DNA of 64,000 nucleotides from JAJPXI01 sp051867655 (GTDB lineage: Bacteria > Bacillota > Clostridia > Oscillospirales > Oscillospiraceae). The notes beneath the pieces were generated by a model. It was given only the letters and a program-made list of their open reading frames with translations, made no database searches and was not told where the DNA came from. Each line of letters begins with the position of its first letter. Position 1 is the stretch's first letter. Positions 29,351 through 38,521 of this stretch are shown piece after piece. The translations under genes were made by a program, and so were the position numbers. The stretch is taken from NCBI GenBank assembly GCA_051867655.1, contig JBJDYV010000107.1, forward strand, positions 15,063-79,062, read 5' to 3'.

Positions 29351-29375
29351 AAAAAGCCCCGCGCAAGCGGGGCTT
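29351..29375 (-). terminator. Terminator or attenuator between acpP and rnc
   Basis: AAGCCCCGC/GCGGGGCTT arms (29375-29367 and 29362-29354) with loop TTGC, then TTT. It lies only a few bases before the rnc ribosome binding site, so rnc must be reached by partial read-through or lie under its own control. Confidence 0.7.
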
Positions 29376-29392
29376 CGCAGCTTCTTCTAAAT

Positions 29393-29632
29393 TTAGTTAT
29401 CTTCCAGACGGTCCTGCAGGTACCGGAGCAGGTCGCCCACAGTGTGGATGGAGGACACGTCTTCCTCGCTCATCTCATCCACCTCAAACTCTTCCTCCAG
29501 GGCCATGGACAGTTCCACGATATCCACGGAGTCAGCACCCAGGTCGTCTTCAAAGGACATATCAGTGGTAATGCTGCTCTCCTCCACCCCAAACTGCTCG
29601 GCAATGATGGTCTTGAGCTTCTCAAAAATCAT
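29393..29632 (-). CDS. acpP: Acyl carrier protein
   Basis: A 79-residue acidic helical protein that carries growing fatty acids on a 4'-phosphopantetheine arm. The attachment Ser is residue 35 in the motif GADSVDIVEL. AAGGAG precedes ATG 29632; the longer frame upstream is not coding. It is expressed from the strong promoter at 29684-29712, apart from plsX, and leads into rnc. Confidence 0.96.
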   Translation of the reverse strand: MIFEKLKTIIAEQFGVEESSITTDMSFEDDLGADSVDIVELSMALEEEFEVDEMSEEDVSSIHTVGDLLRYLQDRLEDN

Positions 29633-29683
29633 GTCAGACACTCCTTTAATTCTTCGCGGGGGTAAATGCTTTTTTCCATACCC

Positions 29684-29712
29684 ATAATAGGGGCTGAGGG
29701 GCAAAGTGTCAA
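29684..29712 (-). promoter_or_regulatory. Strong promoter of acpP
   Basis: Perfect TTGACA (29712-29707), a 17-base spacer and TATTAT (29689-29684), about 52 bases before acpP. Confidence 0.85.
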
Positions 29713-29747
29713 TAGGTTTTTTGGAAAATTTTACGGCTGTCTCCGCC

Positions 29748-30788
29748 TTACTCTGCCTCTCCAGTCTCCGCATTCTTGGGCGGCAGGCGCATGTAAGATA
29801 TGTTTTCCTCAATATCTTCAATAATTCCCGAACCGGCAAATTGAATGGCCTGGCGGATGGCGTTCTTGACGGCGTAATCGCTGGAGGAGCCGTGGGCCTT
29901 GATCACGGGCTTGGAGATGCCCAGCAGCGGAGTGCCGCCGATCTCGTTGGCGTCCATGACCTTTTTCAGGTCCTTCATGCCGTCCTTGACCAGCAGGGCG
30001 GCCAGCTTGCCCTTGGTGCTGCCCATCAGCATGCTTTTCAGCTCACGCATGAGAAGCAGCCCGGTGCCCTCCATGGCCTTGAGCATGATGTTGCCCGCGT
30101 AGCCGTCGGACACGATCACGTCCACCGCGCCCGTGACCGCTTCCCGGGCCTCGACGTTGCCCACGAAATTGATGCGCCCTTCCTCGCCCGCTTTTTTCAG
30201 AAGAGCGTAGGTCTCGATCTGCAGGTCGGTCCCCTTGGACGGCTCAGCGCCGATGTTCAGCAGGCCCACCCGGGGCTCCGGCTTGCCCAGGACGTGTCCG
30301 GCGTAGTAGGAGCCCATAAAGGCGTACTGCAGCAGATATTCCGGCTTGCACTCCGCCGTGGCGCCGCAGTCGATGAGCACAGCGCCGCTGACGGGCAGCA
30401 CCGGAGCCAGCGCGGCCCGGCGGATGCCCTTGATGCGCTTGGGGATCATCGTAGCCGCCGACAGTAAAGCGCCCGTGCTGCCGGCGGTGACAAAGGCGTC
30501 CCCCTTGCCGTCCCGGAGCATGGTCAGGCCCACGGTCAGGGAGGAGTTTTTCTTCTCCTTGAAGGCGGTGGCGGGGTTGTCCTCCATGTCCACGACCTGA
30601 TCGGCGTGGGCGATCTCGATCCCTTTGGGCAGCTCGCCGATCCCGTCCGCGGACAGGACCTTGAGGATCTCCTCACCCTTGCCTACCAGAATGATCTCCG
30701 CTTTGTACTCCTGCGCTGCGGCCAGCGCGCCCCGGACGTTACTGCCCGGTGCGTTGTCGCCGCCCATGGCGTCCACGATGATCTTCAT
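29748..30788 (-). CDS. plsX: Phosphate acyltransferase PlsX
   Basis: A 346-residue enzyme that moves the acyl chain from acyl-ACP to phosphate, giving acyl-phosphate for the PlsY step of phospholipid synthesis. Motifs: IIVDAMGGDNAPGSNVRGAL at the start, NSSLTVGLTMLRDGKGDAFV, TAGSTGALLSAATM, and LLNIGAEPSKGTDLQ. It works at the inner face of the membrane. It is the last gene of the ktrB-to-plsX operon; acpP follows with its own promoter. The short C-terminal tail (PPKNAETGEAE) is not conserved in the family. Confidence 0.95.
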   Translation of the reverse strand: MKIIVDAMGGDNAPGSNVRGALAAAQEYKAEIILVGKGEEILKVLSADGIGELPKGIEIAHADQVVDMEDNPATAFKEKKNSSLTVGLTMLRDGKGDAFVTAGSTGALLSAATMIPKRIKGIRRAALAPVLPVSGAVLIDCGATAECKPEYLLQYAFMGSYYAGHVLGKPEPRVGLLNIGAEPSKGTDLQIETYALLKKAGEEGRINFVGNVEAREAVTGAVDVIVSDGYAGNIMLKAMEGTGLLLMRELKSMLMGSTKGKLAALLVKDGMKDLKKVMDANEIGGTPLLGISKPVIKAHGSSSDYAVKNAIRQAIQFAGSGIIEDIEENISYMRLPPKNAETGEAE

Positions 30789-30827
30789 ATGTTTCTCTCC
30801 TTCTATGTTTTCATGAGAAAGACAGGC

Positions 30828-32129
30828 TTACAGCTCCACGCTCTCCAAAACCTCCAGCGCACGTCTGGACAGCTCGGCGTTCTTATTCCGCTTGCCCCGG
30901 ACCTTGTAGCCCAGAGGGGGGATGATGCCGAAGTTCACATTCATGGGCTGGAAGTCCACGACGCTCTCGTTGCTGATATACAGGGCCAGCGCGCCGATGG
31001 CGGTCTCCTGGGGGAAGTCCGCCGGGGGCTTGCCCTGGATGCGATGGGCCAGCTCCACCGCCGCCAGGAAGCCGGAGGCGGTGGACTCCACATAGCCCTC
31101 CACCCCGGTGATCTGCCCGGCAAAGCTGATGCGCGGCTCTTTTTTTACCCGGTAATAGCGGTCCAGCAGCCGGGGGGAATCCAGATAGGTGTTGCGGTGC
31201 ATGACCCCGTAGCGGACAAACTGGGCGTCGTGCAGGGCGGGGATCATGGAAAACACCCGCTTCTGCTCCGGCCAGCGCAGGTGGGTCTGGAAGCCCACCA
31301 GATTGTAAATGGTGCCGTCCGTATTGTCCCGGCGCAGCTGCACCACAGCGTAGGGCTCCTTCCCCGTTTTGGGGTCGGGCAGGCCCTTGGGCTTCAGGGG
31401 GCCGTAGCGCAGGGTGTCCTCCCCCCGCCGGGCCATGACCTCCACGGGCATGCAGCCCTCAAACACGTTTTTGTCCTCAAAGCCGTGAACCTCGGCCTCC
31501 TGGGCCTGCGTCAGCTCCTTCCAGAAGGCGGTGTACTCCTCCTGGGTCAGGGCGCAGTTGATGTAGTCCGCCGTGCCCTTGTCATAGCGGGAGGCAAACC
31601 ACGCCTTGTCCATGTCCACACTCTCAAAGGTGACCAGCGGGGCCGCCGCGTCAAAGAAGTTCAGGTACTTGCTCTCCGGGAACAGACCGGCGATGGCGTC
31701 GGTCAGGGCGTCGGAGGTCAGCGGGCCGGAGGCAATGATGACCTGCCCTTCACTCGGGATGGCCGTGACCTCCCCCTCCACCACGGTGATCAGCGGATGA
31801 TTTCTGATTTTTTCGGTGATCAGCTCGGAAAAGCCCACCCGGTCCACCGCCAAAGCGCCGCCCGCCTCCACGCGCTTGGCGTCGGCGCAGGAGAGGATCA
31901 GCGAGCCGCAGCGGCGCAGCTCCTCCTTCAGCAATCCCACCGCGTTTTCCAGCTGGTCGGAGCGCAGAGAGTTGGAGCACACCAGCTCGGCAAAGAGCGG
32001 GCTGTGGTGAGCCGGGGTCATCTTCTCCGGCTTCATTTCATACAGTTGGACGGGGATCTCCCGCCGGGCCAGCTGCCAGGCGGCTTCACACCCGGCCAGG
32101 CCCGCCCCGATCACAATGACAGGTTCCAT
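30828..32129 (-). CDS. trmFO: tRNA (uracil-54-C5)-methyltransferase, folate-dependent (TrmFO)
   Basis: A 433-residue flavoprotein that makes ribothymidine at tRNA position 54 using methylene-tetrahydrofolate. The FAD-binding motif GAGLAGCEAA is at residues 8-17. Other family parts are ELVCSNSLRSDQLENAVGLL, a GPLTSDAL segment, and NVNFGIIPPLGYKVRGK near the C-terminus. ATG 32129 shares one base with the topA stop and has GGAGG seven bases upstream. The frame continues upstream inside topA, but that part is a shadow of the Lys-rich topA tail. The topA-trmFO pair is standard in Firmicutes. Confidence 0.95.
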   Translation of the reverse strand: MEPVIVIGAGLAGCEAAWQLARREIPVQLYEMKPEKMTPAHHSPLFAELVCSNSLRSDQLENAVGLLKEELRRCGSLILSCADAKRVEAGGALAVDRVGFSELITEKIRNHPLITVVEGEVTAIPSEGQVIIASGPLTSDALTDAIAGLFPESKYLNFFDAAAPLVTFESVDMDKAWFASRYDKGTADYINCALTQEEYTAFWKELTQAQEAEVHGFEDKNVFEGCMPVEVMARRGEDTLRYGPLKPKGLPDPKTGKEPYAVVQLRRDNTDGTIYNLVGFQTHLRWPEQKRVFSMIPALHDAQFVRYGVMHRNTYLDSPRLLDRYYRVKKEPRISFAGQITGVEGYVESTASGFLAAVELAHRIQGKPPADFPQETAIGALALYISNESVVDFQPMNVNFGIIPPLGYKVRGKRNKNAELSRRALEVLESVEL

Positions 32130-34474
32130 CAGTTTTCCTCCGCCGCCTTCTTCGCGGCGGTCTTTTTCGTTGTGGTCTTCTTTGCGGCCGTGGTTTTCTT
32201 GGCAGCCGCAGGCTTCTTCGCCGTGGTCTTCTTGGCGGCCGTGGTCTTCTTGGCGGGAGCCTTCTCCGCCGCCGGCTTGGCGGCGTCCTCCCCGGCTTTG
32301 GCGGTCTTTTTCGGATAGCCGCCCCGCTTTTCCTCCGGCACAAAGGCGGGACACTCGGGGTTGATACAGAAGGGCTTCTTGGCCCCCCGCCCGGCCTTCT
32401 TGAACATGGTCTTGCCGCACTCAGGGCAGTTGTCCTTCACGGGCACGTCCCAGGTCATAAAGCCGATGATCTCCTTGCCCTCGGCGTCGGTGCCGCGCCA
32501 GGGGCAGTCCCGGCCCTTTTCACAGCAGTAGTAGGTGTACTGCTTGCCCGTCTTCTTGCTCTTGCCGGTGCGCTTGAACAGGCGGCTGCCGCAGGCGGGG
32601 CACTTGCCGGGCATCTCCACCACCAGGGGCATGGTGAAGTCGCACTCCGGCCAGCCGGGGCAGGCCAGGAACCGGCCGAACCGGCCGGATTTGACCACCA
32701 GGTTCTTCCCGCACTGGGGGCAGACCTCCTCGGAAACCTCGTCGGGCACCTTGATCCGCTCGCCGTCCAGGTCCTTTTCCGCCTGGGCCAGCTCGCCGGA
32801 GAAGTCCTTGTAAAAGTCCTCCAGCAGCTTCTTCCAGTTGACTTTTCCGCTCTCCACCTCGTCCAGCTGCTCCTCCATGTGAGCGGTGAAGGAGAAGTCC
32901 ACGATGTCCTTGAATTTGTCCTTCATCAGGCCGGTGACCACCTCGCCCAGCGGGGTGGTGCGCAGGTACTTGCCCTCCTTGACCACGTACTCCCGGTCCA
33001 GAATGGTGGAGATGGTGGGCGCGTAGGTGGAGGGGCGGCCGATCCCCTTCTCCTCCAGGGCCTTGATCAGAGTGGCCTCGGTATAGCGGACGGGGGGCTG
33101 GGTGAAGTGCTGCTCGGGTTTCAGTTCCCGCAGGTCCAGCTTCTCGCCCTCCGCCAGGTCGGGCAGAGGGGACTGGACGGGCTCATCATCGTCGTCCCGG
33201 CCCTCCTCGTACACCGCGGTAAAGCCGGAGAATTTGAGGGAGGAATGGCTGGCGCGGAAGGTATAACCCGCCGACTGGGCCTCAATAGACACGCTGTCGT
33301 ACACGGCGGCGGCCATCTGGCAGGCCAGGAAACGGCTCCAGATCAGCTTGTACAGCCGGTACTGCTCGCTGGTCAGGTCCTTCTTGATGGACTCGGGGGT
33401 CAGATTCACGTCGGAGGGGCGGATGGCCTCGTGGGCGTCCTGGGCCCCCGATTTGGTTTTGAACACGCGGGTCTTGGCGGGGTAGTAGTCCGCGCCGTAG
33501 CGGCTGAGGATGAAGCGCTTGGCGGCGTCCAGGGCCTCATTGGACAGGCGCAGGGAGTCGGTACGCATATAGGTGATCAGACCCACGGTGCCCTCGCCGG
33601 CGATGTCCACGCCCTCATAGAGCTGCTGGGCGATGGACATGGTGCGCCGGGGCGTCATATTCAGCTTGCGGGACGCCTCCTGCTGGAGGGTGGAGGTGAT
33701 GAACGGCGGCGCGGGGTTGCGGCTCTTGTCCTGACGCTTGACGCCGGTGACCGTGAAGGGGCTTTCCTGCACCGCCTGCATGACGGCGTTGACCTCCTGC
33801 TCGCTGTGCAGGTCCAGCTTCTTCTCCCGCCCGTAGAACTGGGCGGTAAAGCCGCCCCGGTTGGGAGCGACGCGCTCCAGAGAAGCGTCCAGGGACCAGT
33901 ATTCCTCCGGCTGGAAGGCGCGGATCTCCTCCTCCCGGTCGCACACCAGCCGGGTGGCGACCGACTGGACACGCCCGGCGGACAGGCCCCGGCGGATCTT
34001 CTTCCACAGCAGCGGGGAGAGCTGGTAGCCCACGATGCGGTCCAGCACACGCCGGGCCTGCTGGGCGTCCACCAGATCCATATCGATGGAGCGGGGGGCG
34101 GCGATGGACTCGCTGACCACCCGCTTGGTGATCTCGTTAAAAGTGACCCGGCACGTCTTCTCATCCGGCAGCTCCAGGAGCTCCTTCAGGTGCCAGGAGA
34201 TGGCTTCTCCCTCCCGGTCCGGGTCGGTGGCCAGGAATACTTTTTCGCTGCCTTTGGCAGCCTTTTTCAGATCGCTGATGATGTCTTCCTTGCCTTTGAT
34301 GGGCTGGTAATCGGGGGTAAAGTCGTGCTCAATGTCCACGCCGATCTTGCTCTTGGGCAGATCGCGCACATGGCCCATGGACGCCTTCACCACATAGCCG
34401 GGACCCAGATACTTGCCGATGGTCTTGGCCTTGGCCGGAGATTCCACGATCACCAGATTGTTTTTACTTGCCAT
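32129..34474 (-). CDS. topA: DNA topoisomerase I with zinc ribbons and Lys/Ala-rich tail
   Basis: A 781-residue type IA topoisomerase that relaxes negative supercoils. The Toprim domain starts NNLVIVESPAKAKTIGKYLG. Tyr302 in LITYMRTDSLRLS is the active-site tyrosine. Three C-terminal zinc ribbons are visible (CPQCGK...CPGWPEC, CPACGS...CC, CPECGK...CINPEC). The last ~60 residues are a histone-H1-like tail of Lys, Ala and Thr (KKTTAAKKTTAKKPAAAKK), which probably adds non-specific DNA binding. Such tails are more typical of high-GC bacteria. It follows dprA closely and overlaps trmFO. Confidence 0.96.
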   Translation of the reverse strand: MASKNNLVIVESPAKAKTIGKYLGPGYVVKASMGHVRDLPKSKIGVDIEHDFTPDYQPIKGKEDIISDLKKAAKGSEKVFLATDPDREGEAISWHLKELLELPDEKTCRVTFNEITKRVVSESIAAPRSIDMDLVDAQQARRVLDRIVGYQLSPLLWKKIRRGLSAGRVQSVATRLVCDREEEIRAFQPEEYWSLDASLERVAPNRGGFTAQFYGREKKLDLHSEQEVNAVMQAVQESPFTVTGVKRQDKSRNPAPPFITSTLQQEASRKLNMTPRRTMSIAQQLYEGVDIAGEGTVGLITYMRTDSLRLSNEALDAAKRFILSRYGADYYPAKTRVFKTKSGAQDAHEAIRPSDVNLTPESIKKDLTSEQYRLYKLIWSRFLACQMAAAVYDSVSIEAQSAGYTFRASHSSLKFSGFTAVYEEGRDDDDEPVQSPLPDLAEGEKLDLRELKPEQHFTQPPVRYTEATLIKALEEKGIGRPSTYAPTISTILDREYVVKEGKYLRTTPLGEVVTGLMKDKFKDIVDFSFTAHMEEQLDEVESGKVNWKKLLEDFYKDFSGELAQAEKDLDGERIKVPDEVSEEVCPQCGKNLVVKSGRFGRFLACPGWPECDFTMPLVVEMPGKCPACGSRLFKRTGKSKKTGKQYTYYCCEKGRDCPWRGTDAEGKEIIGFMTWDVPVKDNCPECGKTMFKKAGRGAKKPFCINPECPAFVPEEKRGGYPKKTAKAGEDAAKPAAEKAPAKKTTAAKKTTAKKPAAAKKTTAAKKTTTKKTAAKKAAEEN

Positions 34475-34490
34475 TCCATGCCTCCAAAGG

Positions 34491-35723
34491 TTATTTTTCC
34501 TCTTTGCTCAGCAGCGCCAGAGCAGCAAACCGCCTGCCCGGGCGCTCCTCCACATAGCCCCGCACCTGCAGGACCGTCAGCGCGGAGAGTACCCGCCGGG
34601 CGGGGATCTGAGTGGCCTCGATGATCTCGTCGGCCAGCTTTTCTTTTTCAGCCAGCGCCAGCAGGATGTCCCGCTCGTCGTCGGTAAACAACTCCCGGGC
34701 GCTCTTCCAGTCAATATATGCCCTGTTTTCGGTCTTGTCAACCACTTTTTTCGCTTCCGGCTCCCCGGAGGGGGCCGTTTCCCGGGCAGATCTCAGGGCG
34801 GTCTCCAGCCGCTGCTCCCCTTCCTCCGGCTCCATGGGCAGGGGACGGCGCAGGGGGCGGCGGCCCTCATATTCCGCCAAAACGTCGGCGGCGCAGGTCA
34901 CCAGCTTGGCCCAGCCCAGCTTGATCAGCCGGTTGGTGCCCGCGCTCATGGGCGCGTCCGCCGGGCCGGGCACGGCGAAGGTGTCCCGGTTCTGCTCCAG
35001 GGCCAGGTCCATGGTGATCATGGTCCCGCTCTTCTCTTTCCCCTCCACGGCAATGACGCCGTCGGACAGGCCGCTGATGATGCGGTTGCGCACGGGAAAG
35101 TGCTTTCCCGCATAGGGTGTGCCCGGCGGATATTCCGACACCAGCGCCCCGGCCGCCGCCACATCCTCATAGAGGAAGCGGCTCTCCCAGGGGTATTTGA
35201 TGTCAATGCCGCCCGCCAGCACGGACACCACGGTCCCGCCCCCGGCCAGTGCGCCCTTCAGAGCGTGGCTGTCAATGCCCTGGGCGATGCCGGAGATGAC
35301 CACCGCGCCCGCCCGGGCCAGCTCCAGGCCCAGCCGCGCGGCCGTGGTCTTGCCGTACTCGGTGCACTCCCGGGCGCCCACCATGCCGATGGTCAGTTCC
35401 CGGTCGAAATCGGGCAGCTTACCTTTATAATACAGCACCGCCGGCGGGTCGGGGATATTTTTCAGACAGTCCGGGTAGTGGGCATCCTGAAAAGTCAGCA
35501 GGGAGATCCCCTGCCGGTCGCACTGTTCCAGGATGGTCTCCGCGTCCCGCAGAGACTTGTCTGCCAGAGACCGGCGCAGGCCGGCGGGCAGGTCCTCATA
35601 CTCACCCGGATCGGCAAAATAGATATTCTCCGGAGAGCCGAACCGCTCCAGCATCTGTGTGATGCGCCCGGAGGACACGCCGGCGCGCCCGGTCAGCCAG
35701 AGCCAGTATTGCAGCGTCGCCAT
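34491..35723 (-). CDS. dprA: DNA-processing protein DprA (Smf)
   Basis: A 410-residue cytoplasmic protein that loads RecA on incoming single-stranded DNA during natural transformation. The Rossmann-like core is clear: GMVGARECTEYGKTTAARLG, VISGIAQGIDSHALKGAL, SEYPPGTPYAGKHFPVRNRI and GTMITMDLALEQNRDTFAVP. A helix-hairpin N-terminus (residues 1-~60) and a C-terminal winged helix (~345-400, FTDDERDILLALAEKE and IPARRVLSALTVLQVRGYVE) complete the usual layout. It lies between rlmB and topA. Other competence genes are not in the window. Confidence 0.94.
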   Translation of the reverse strand: MATLQYWLWLTGRAGVSSGRITQMLERFGSPENIYFADPGEYEDLPAGLRRSLADKSLRDAETILEQCDRQGISLLTFQDAHYPDCLKNIPDPPAVLYYKGKLPDFDRELTIGMVGARECTEYGKTTAARLGLELARAGAVVISGIAQGIDSHALKGALAGGGTVVSVLAGGIDIKYPWESRFLYEDVAAAGALVSEYPPGTPYAGKHFPVRNRIISGLSDGVIAVEGKEKSGTMITMDLALEQNRDTFAVPGPADAPMSAGTNRLIKLGWAKLVTCAADVLAEYEGRRPLRRPLPMEPEEGEQRLETALRSARETAPSGEPEAKKVVDKTENRAYIDWKSARELFTDDERDILLALAEKEKLADEIIEATQIPARRVLSALTVLQVRGYVEERPGRRFAALALLSKEEK

Positions 35724-35739
35724 AGTCCGCTCACCTTCC

Positions 35740-36501
35740 TTATCTCCAGCTCTCCCAGAGCACGATTCCCGCCGCCATGGCCGCGTTCAGGGACTCGCAC
35801 CGCTCCCGCATGGGGATCTTCAGGGTCAGTTCGCACGCCTCCAGCACCCGGCCGGACACGCCCCGGCCCTCGCTGCCGATGACCACGGCGGCCTTTTTCA
35901 GGTCGGCGGAGCGGATATCTTGGGTGTCCTCCCGCAGGGCGGTGGCATACAGGGGAATATTTTCCTCCCGGAGTTTCTCCGTCAGTTCATCCAGGGTGCA
36001 GCTCCAAATGGGCAGGCGGAAGCAGGCCCCCATGGTGGCGCGCACCACCTTGGGCGCCCAGGGATCGGCGCAGCCGGGCAGCAAAATCAGGCCATCCGCG
36101 CCGAAGGCGTCCGCCGTGCGCCAGATGGTGCCCACATTGCCCGGGTCCTGCACGCCGTCCAGCACCAGAAGCCGCTGTCCCGGCAGCTTTTCCGGCTCCT
36201 CCGGCAATTCGCAGGTGAACAGCAGCCCCTGAGGGGTCTCGGTGTCCGCCGCGTAGGAGAGCAGCTCGGGGCTGACCAGCACCGTCCGGGCGGCGCGGCC
36301 CTCCCAGGGCTGCAGCTCCGGTTCGGAGCAGGCCAGAATGGTCCGGGGGATGAACCCCCAACGCTCCGCCTCGGAGAGCATCTTGGGCCCCTCGCAGAGG
36401 AATTCCCCGCTGTTTCTGCGGTACTTCCGGTCGGCGGACAGCTTCTTCACGTGCCGGATGACGCTGTTCTGGCGGCTTGTGACCAGCTCCACTGCGCTCA
36501 C
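35740..36501 (-). CDS. TrmH/SpoU family rRNA 2'-O-methyltransferase
   Basis: A 253-residue SPOUT-class methyltransferase. It has a substrate-binding N-terminal domain (ITSRQN-like LVTSRQNSVIRHVKKLSADR, GEFLCEGPKML) and the knotted catalytic domain with motif 1 LDGVQDPGNVGTIWRTADAF, motif 2 VVIGSEGRGVS and motif 3 LKIPMRERCESLNAAMAAGI. The target is probably 23S rRNA, as for RlmB or TsnR-like members, but the exact nucleotide is not predictable. GTG 36501 overlaps the ktrA stop (GTGA). Confidence 0.9.
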   Translation of the reverse strand: MSAVELVTSRQNSVIRHVKKLSADRKYRRNSGEFLCEGPKMLSEAERWGFIPRTILACSEPELQPWEGRAARTVLVSPELLSYAADTETPQGLLFTCELPEEPEKLPGQRLLVLDGVQDPGNVGTIWRTADAFGADGLILLPGCADPWAPKVVRATMGACFRLPIWSCTLDELTEKLREENIPLYATALREDTQDIRSADLKKAAVVIGSEGRGVSGRVLEACELTLKIPMRERCESLNAAMAAGIVLWESWR

Positions 36502-37151
36502 CGCTCATTCAGGCGGTTGATGTCCTCATACCGCCCCAGCACCACCGCGGTCTCCCCCGGCTGAAACACGTAGTTTGCGCCGGGCGCCACGGTCAGCTCC
36601 TCCTCGCCCTTCCGGTGGACGGCGATGACCGTCACGTCGTACCGGGCGCGCACGTTCAGCTCCAGCAGGGTCTTGCCGCACCACGCTTCGGGCGGGTCCA
36701 CCTCCACGATGCCGTAGTCCTCGCTGAGCTCGATGAAATTCAGCACATTGGACCGGGCCAGCCCCTGGGCCAGCTTGACGCCGGTCTCCTGCTCGGGGAT
36801 GATGACCCGGTCGGCGCCGATGCGCTCCAGGACCCGCTTGTGGGTGGCGTCCTTGGCCTTGCACACCACCTTGGGGACCCCCAGTTCCTTCAGGGACAGG
36901 GTGATCAGGGCGCTCTCGCCCACATCCTGGGCAGCGGCCACGATGGCGCAGTCGTAATTGCGCACACCCAAGGCCTTGAGTACCGCCGGGTCGGCGGCGT
37001 CTCCGGCGGCGGCGTGGGTCACCTTGTCCGCGATGGCCTGGATGATGTTCTCGTTGATGTCGATGGCCAGCACCTCGTGGCCCAGCTTGCACAGCTCCAC
37101 CGCCACAGCGGTGCCGAACCGCCCCAGTCCGATGACGACAAATGTTTTCAT
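36498..37151 (-). CDS. ktrA: Potassium uptake regulatory subunit KtrA/TrkA
   Basis: A 217-residue cytoplasmic RCK protein that forms a ring on the KtrB channel and gates potassium uptake with ATP/ADP or NAD. The RCK_N Rossmann motif is VIGLGRFGTAVAVELCKLGH. The RCK_C domain (~135-217) can bind c-di-AMP in relatives. ATG 37151 is chosen because AGCAGGTG stands upstream; GTG 37160 is in frame. It follows ktrB by 14 bases, so both subunits are co-expressed. Confidence 0.92.
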   Translation of the reverse strand: MKTFVVIGLGRFGTAVAVELCKLGHEVLAIDINENIIQAIADKVTHAAAGDAADPAVLKALGVRNYDCAIVAAAQDVGESALITLSLKELGVPKVVCKAKDATHKRVLERIGADRVIIPEQETGVKLAQGLARSNVLNFIELSEDYGIVEVDPPEAWCGKTLLELNVRARYDVTVIAVHRKGEEELTVAPGANYVFQPGETAVVLGRYEDINRLNER

Positions 37152-37165
37152 ATCAGACACCTGCT

Positions 37166-38521
37166 TTAACCAATCATAATATTAAAGGTGGGATATTTGA
37201 TCTTGGGCGCTCCGCCCCTCCGGCTCAAAAATGCCATGGCGAAGGACAGGATTCCCACGCGCCCCAGGAACATCAGGCAGATGACGATCAGCCGGGACGA
37301 GAGGGACAAACCGGGTGTGATGCCGGTGGTCAGGCCCACGGTGCCGATGGCCGAGGCGGTCTCAAAGGCGGCCTGCATCAGGGGAACACCGTCCACCGCG
37401 GACAGGGCGAACATGCCCACCAGGAACAGCGCGCCCGCCACGAACACCAGCGTCATGGCGTCAAACACCCGCCGGGGCGCGATGGATCGTTTCCGAAGGG
37501 TGACCTCCTCCCGGCCCGTCATGCCCGCCCGGACGGCCAGCAGCAGCACGCACACGGTGCCCACCTTGATGCCGCCCGCGGTGGAGCCGCTGCAGCCGCC
37601 GATCAGCATCAGCAGAATGGAGGCCAGCGTGGTCACCGGCGCCATGGCCCCCTGGTCGATGGCGTTGAAGCCCGCCGTGCGCAGGGTCACCGACTGGAAC
37701 AGGGCGTTGAGCACCTTCTGCCACACGGGCATGCTCCCCAAGGTGGCGGGGTTGTTCCACTCCGCCGCCAGCACCACCGCGCCCCCGGTCAGGATCAGCA
37801 CGGCGGTGGCCACAAGCACCATTTTGGTATACAGGGAAAGCCCTTTCCAGCGTTTATTTTTCCAAAGATCATACCACACAAAGAAGCCCAGGCCGCCGAT
37901 GATGACCAGGGCCATGATGGTCAGCAGCACCACGGGGTTGTCGCTGTAGCCGGTCAGGCTGCTGAAGGCCCCGTCCGCCCCCATCAGGTCAAAGCCCGCG
38001 TTGCAGAAGGCGGAGACGGCGTGAAAGATCCCCCGCCAGATGCCGGCGGCCCCGAAGCGGGGAAGGAAGCAGAGGGACAGGATGACCGCCCCCACGCCCT
38101 CAAACAGGAAGGTACCCCGCAGGGCGTAGCGCACCACCCGGACCACACCATCCATGTCGTTGAGGTTGAAGGTGGAGGCCATCAGCATCCGCTGGGACAG
38201 GGAGATGCGCCGGTCCAGCGCCAGACAGAACAGCATGATGACCGTCATGAAGCCCAGGCCGCCCAGCTGGATCATCAGCAAAATGACGATCTGGCCGAAC
38301 GCTGTCCAGCTCAGCCAGGTATCCACCAAAATCAGGCCGGTGACGCAGGTGGCGGAGGTGGCGGTGAACAGCGCCGTCAACAGCCCGGCGCTCTGCCCGT
38401 CCCGGCTGGCGATGGGCAGCATGAGCAGAAGGGTGCCCACCAGAATGATCACGCCGAAGGAGAGCACCACGATCCGGGTCGGGTTTATGTTTTTCCGGGA
38501 AATGCTGAATCTCAAGCGCAC
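37166..38521 (-). CDS. ktrB: Potassium channel subunit KtrB/TrkH
   Basis: A 451-residue integral membrane protein of the Trk/Ktr/HKT superfamily that moves potassium inward. The start is GTG 38521, because GGAGG stands eight bases upstream and the protein then begins RLRFSISRKNINPTRIVVLS as in KtrB. Longer frames run into the leader and are rejected. The four selectivity-filter regions are seen as TSATCVTGL, SAFCNAGFDL, TLRTAGFNAID and SAIGTVGLTTG. A structured leader and a promoter lie upstream (38522-38680). The downstream partner is ktrA. Confidence 0.93.
   Translation of the reverse strand: MRLRFSISRKNINPTRIVVLSFGVIILVGTLLLMLPIASRDGQSAGLLTALFTATSATCVTGLILVDTWLSWTAFGQIVILLMIQLGGLGFMTVIMLFCLALDRRISLSQRMLMASTFNLNDMDGVVRVVRYALRGTFLFEGVGAVILSLCFLPRFGAAGIWRGIFHAVSAFCNAGFDLMGADGAFSSLTGYSDNPVVLLTIMALVIIGGLGFFVWYDLWKNKRWKGLSLYTKMVLVATAVLILTGGAVVLAAEWNNPATLGSMPVWQKVLNALFQSVTLRTAGFNAIDQGAMAPVTTLASILLMLIGGCSGSTAGGIKVGTVCVLLLAVRAGMTGREEVTLRKRSIAPRRVFDAMTLVFVAGALFLVGMFALSAVDGVPLMQAAFETASAIGTVGLTTGITPGLSLSSRLIVICLMFLGRVGILSFAMAFLSRRGGAPKIKYPTFNIMIG

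Noticed and set aside
32130..32420. N-terminal extension of TrmFO (about 97 residues)
   Set aside because: It overlaps the end of topA and is a frame-shifted reading of the Lys/Ala repeat; ATG 32129 has GGAGG and gives the family N-terminus.
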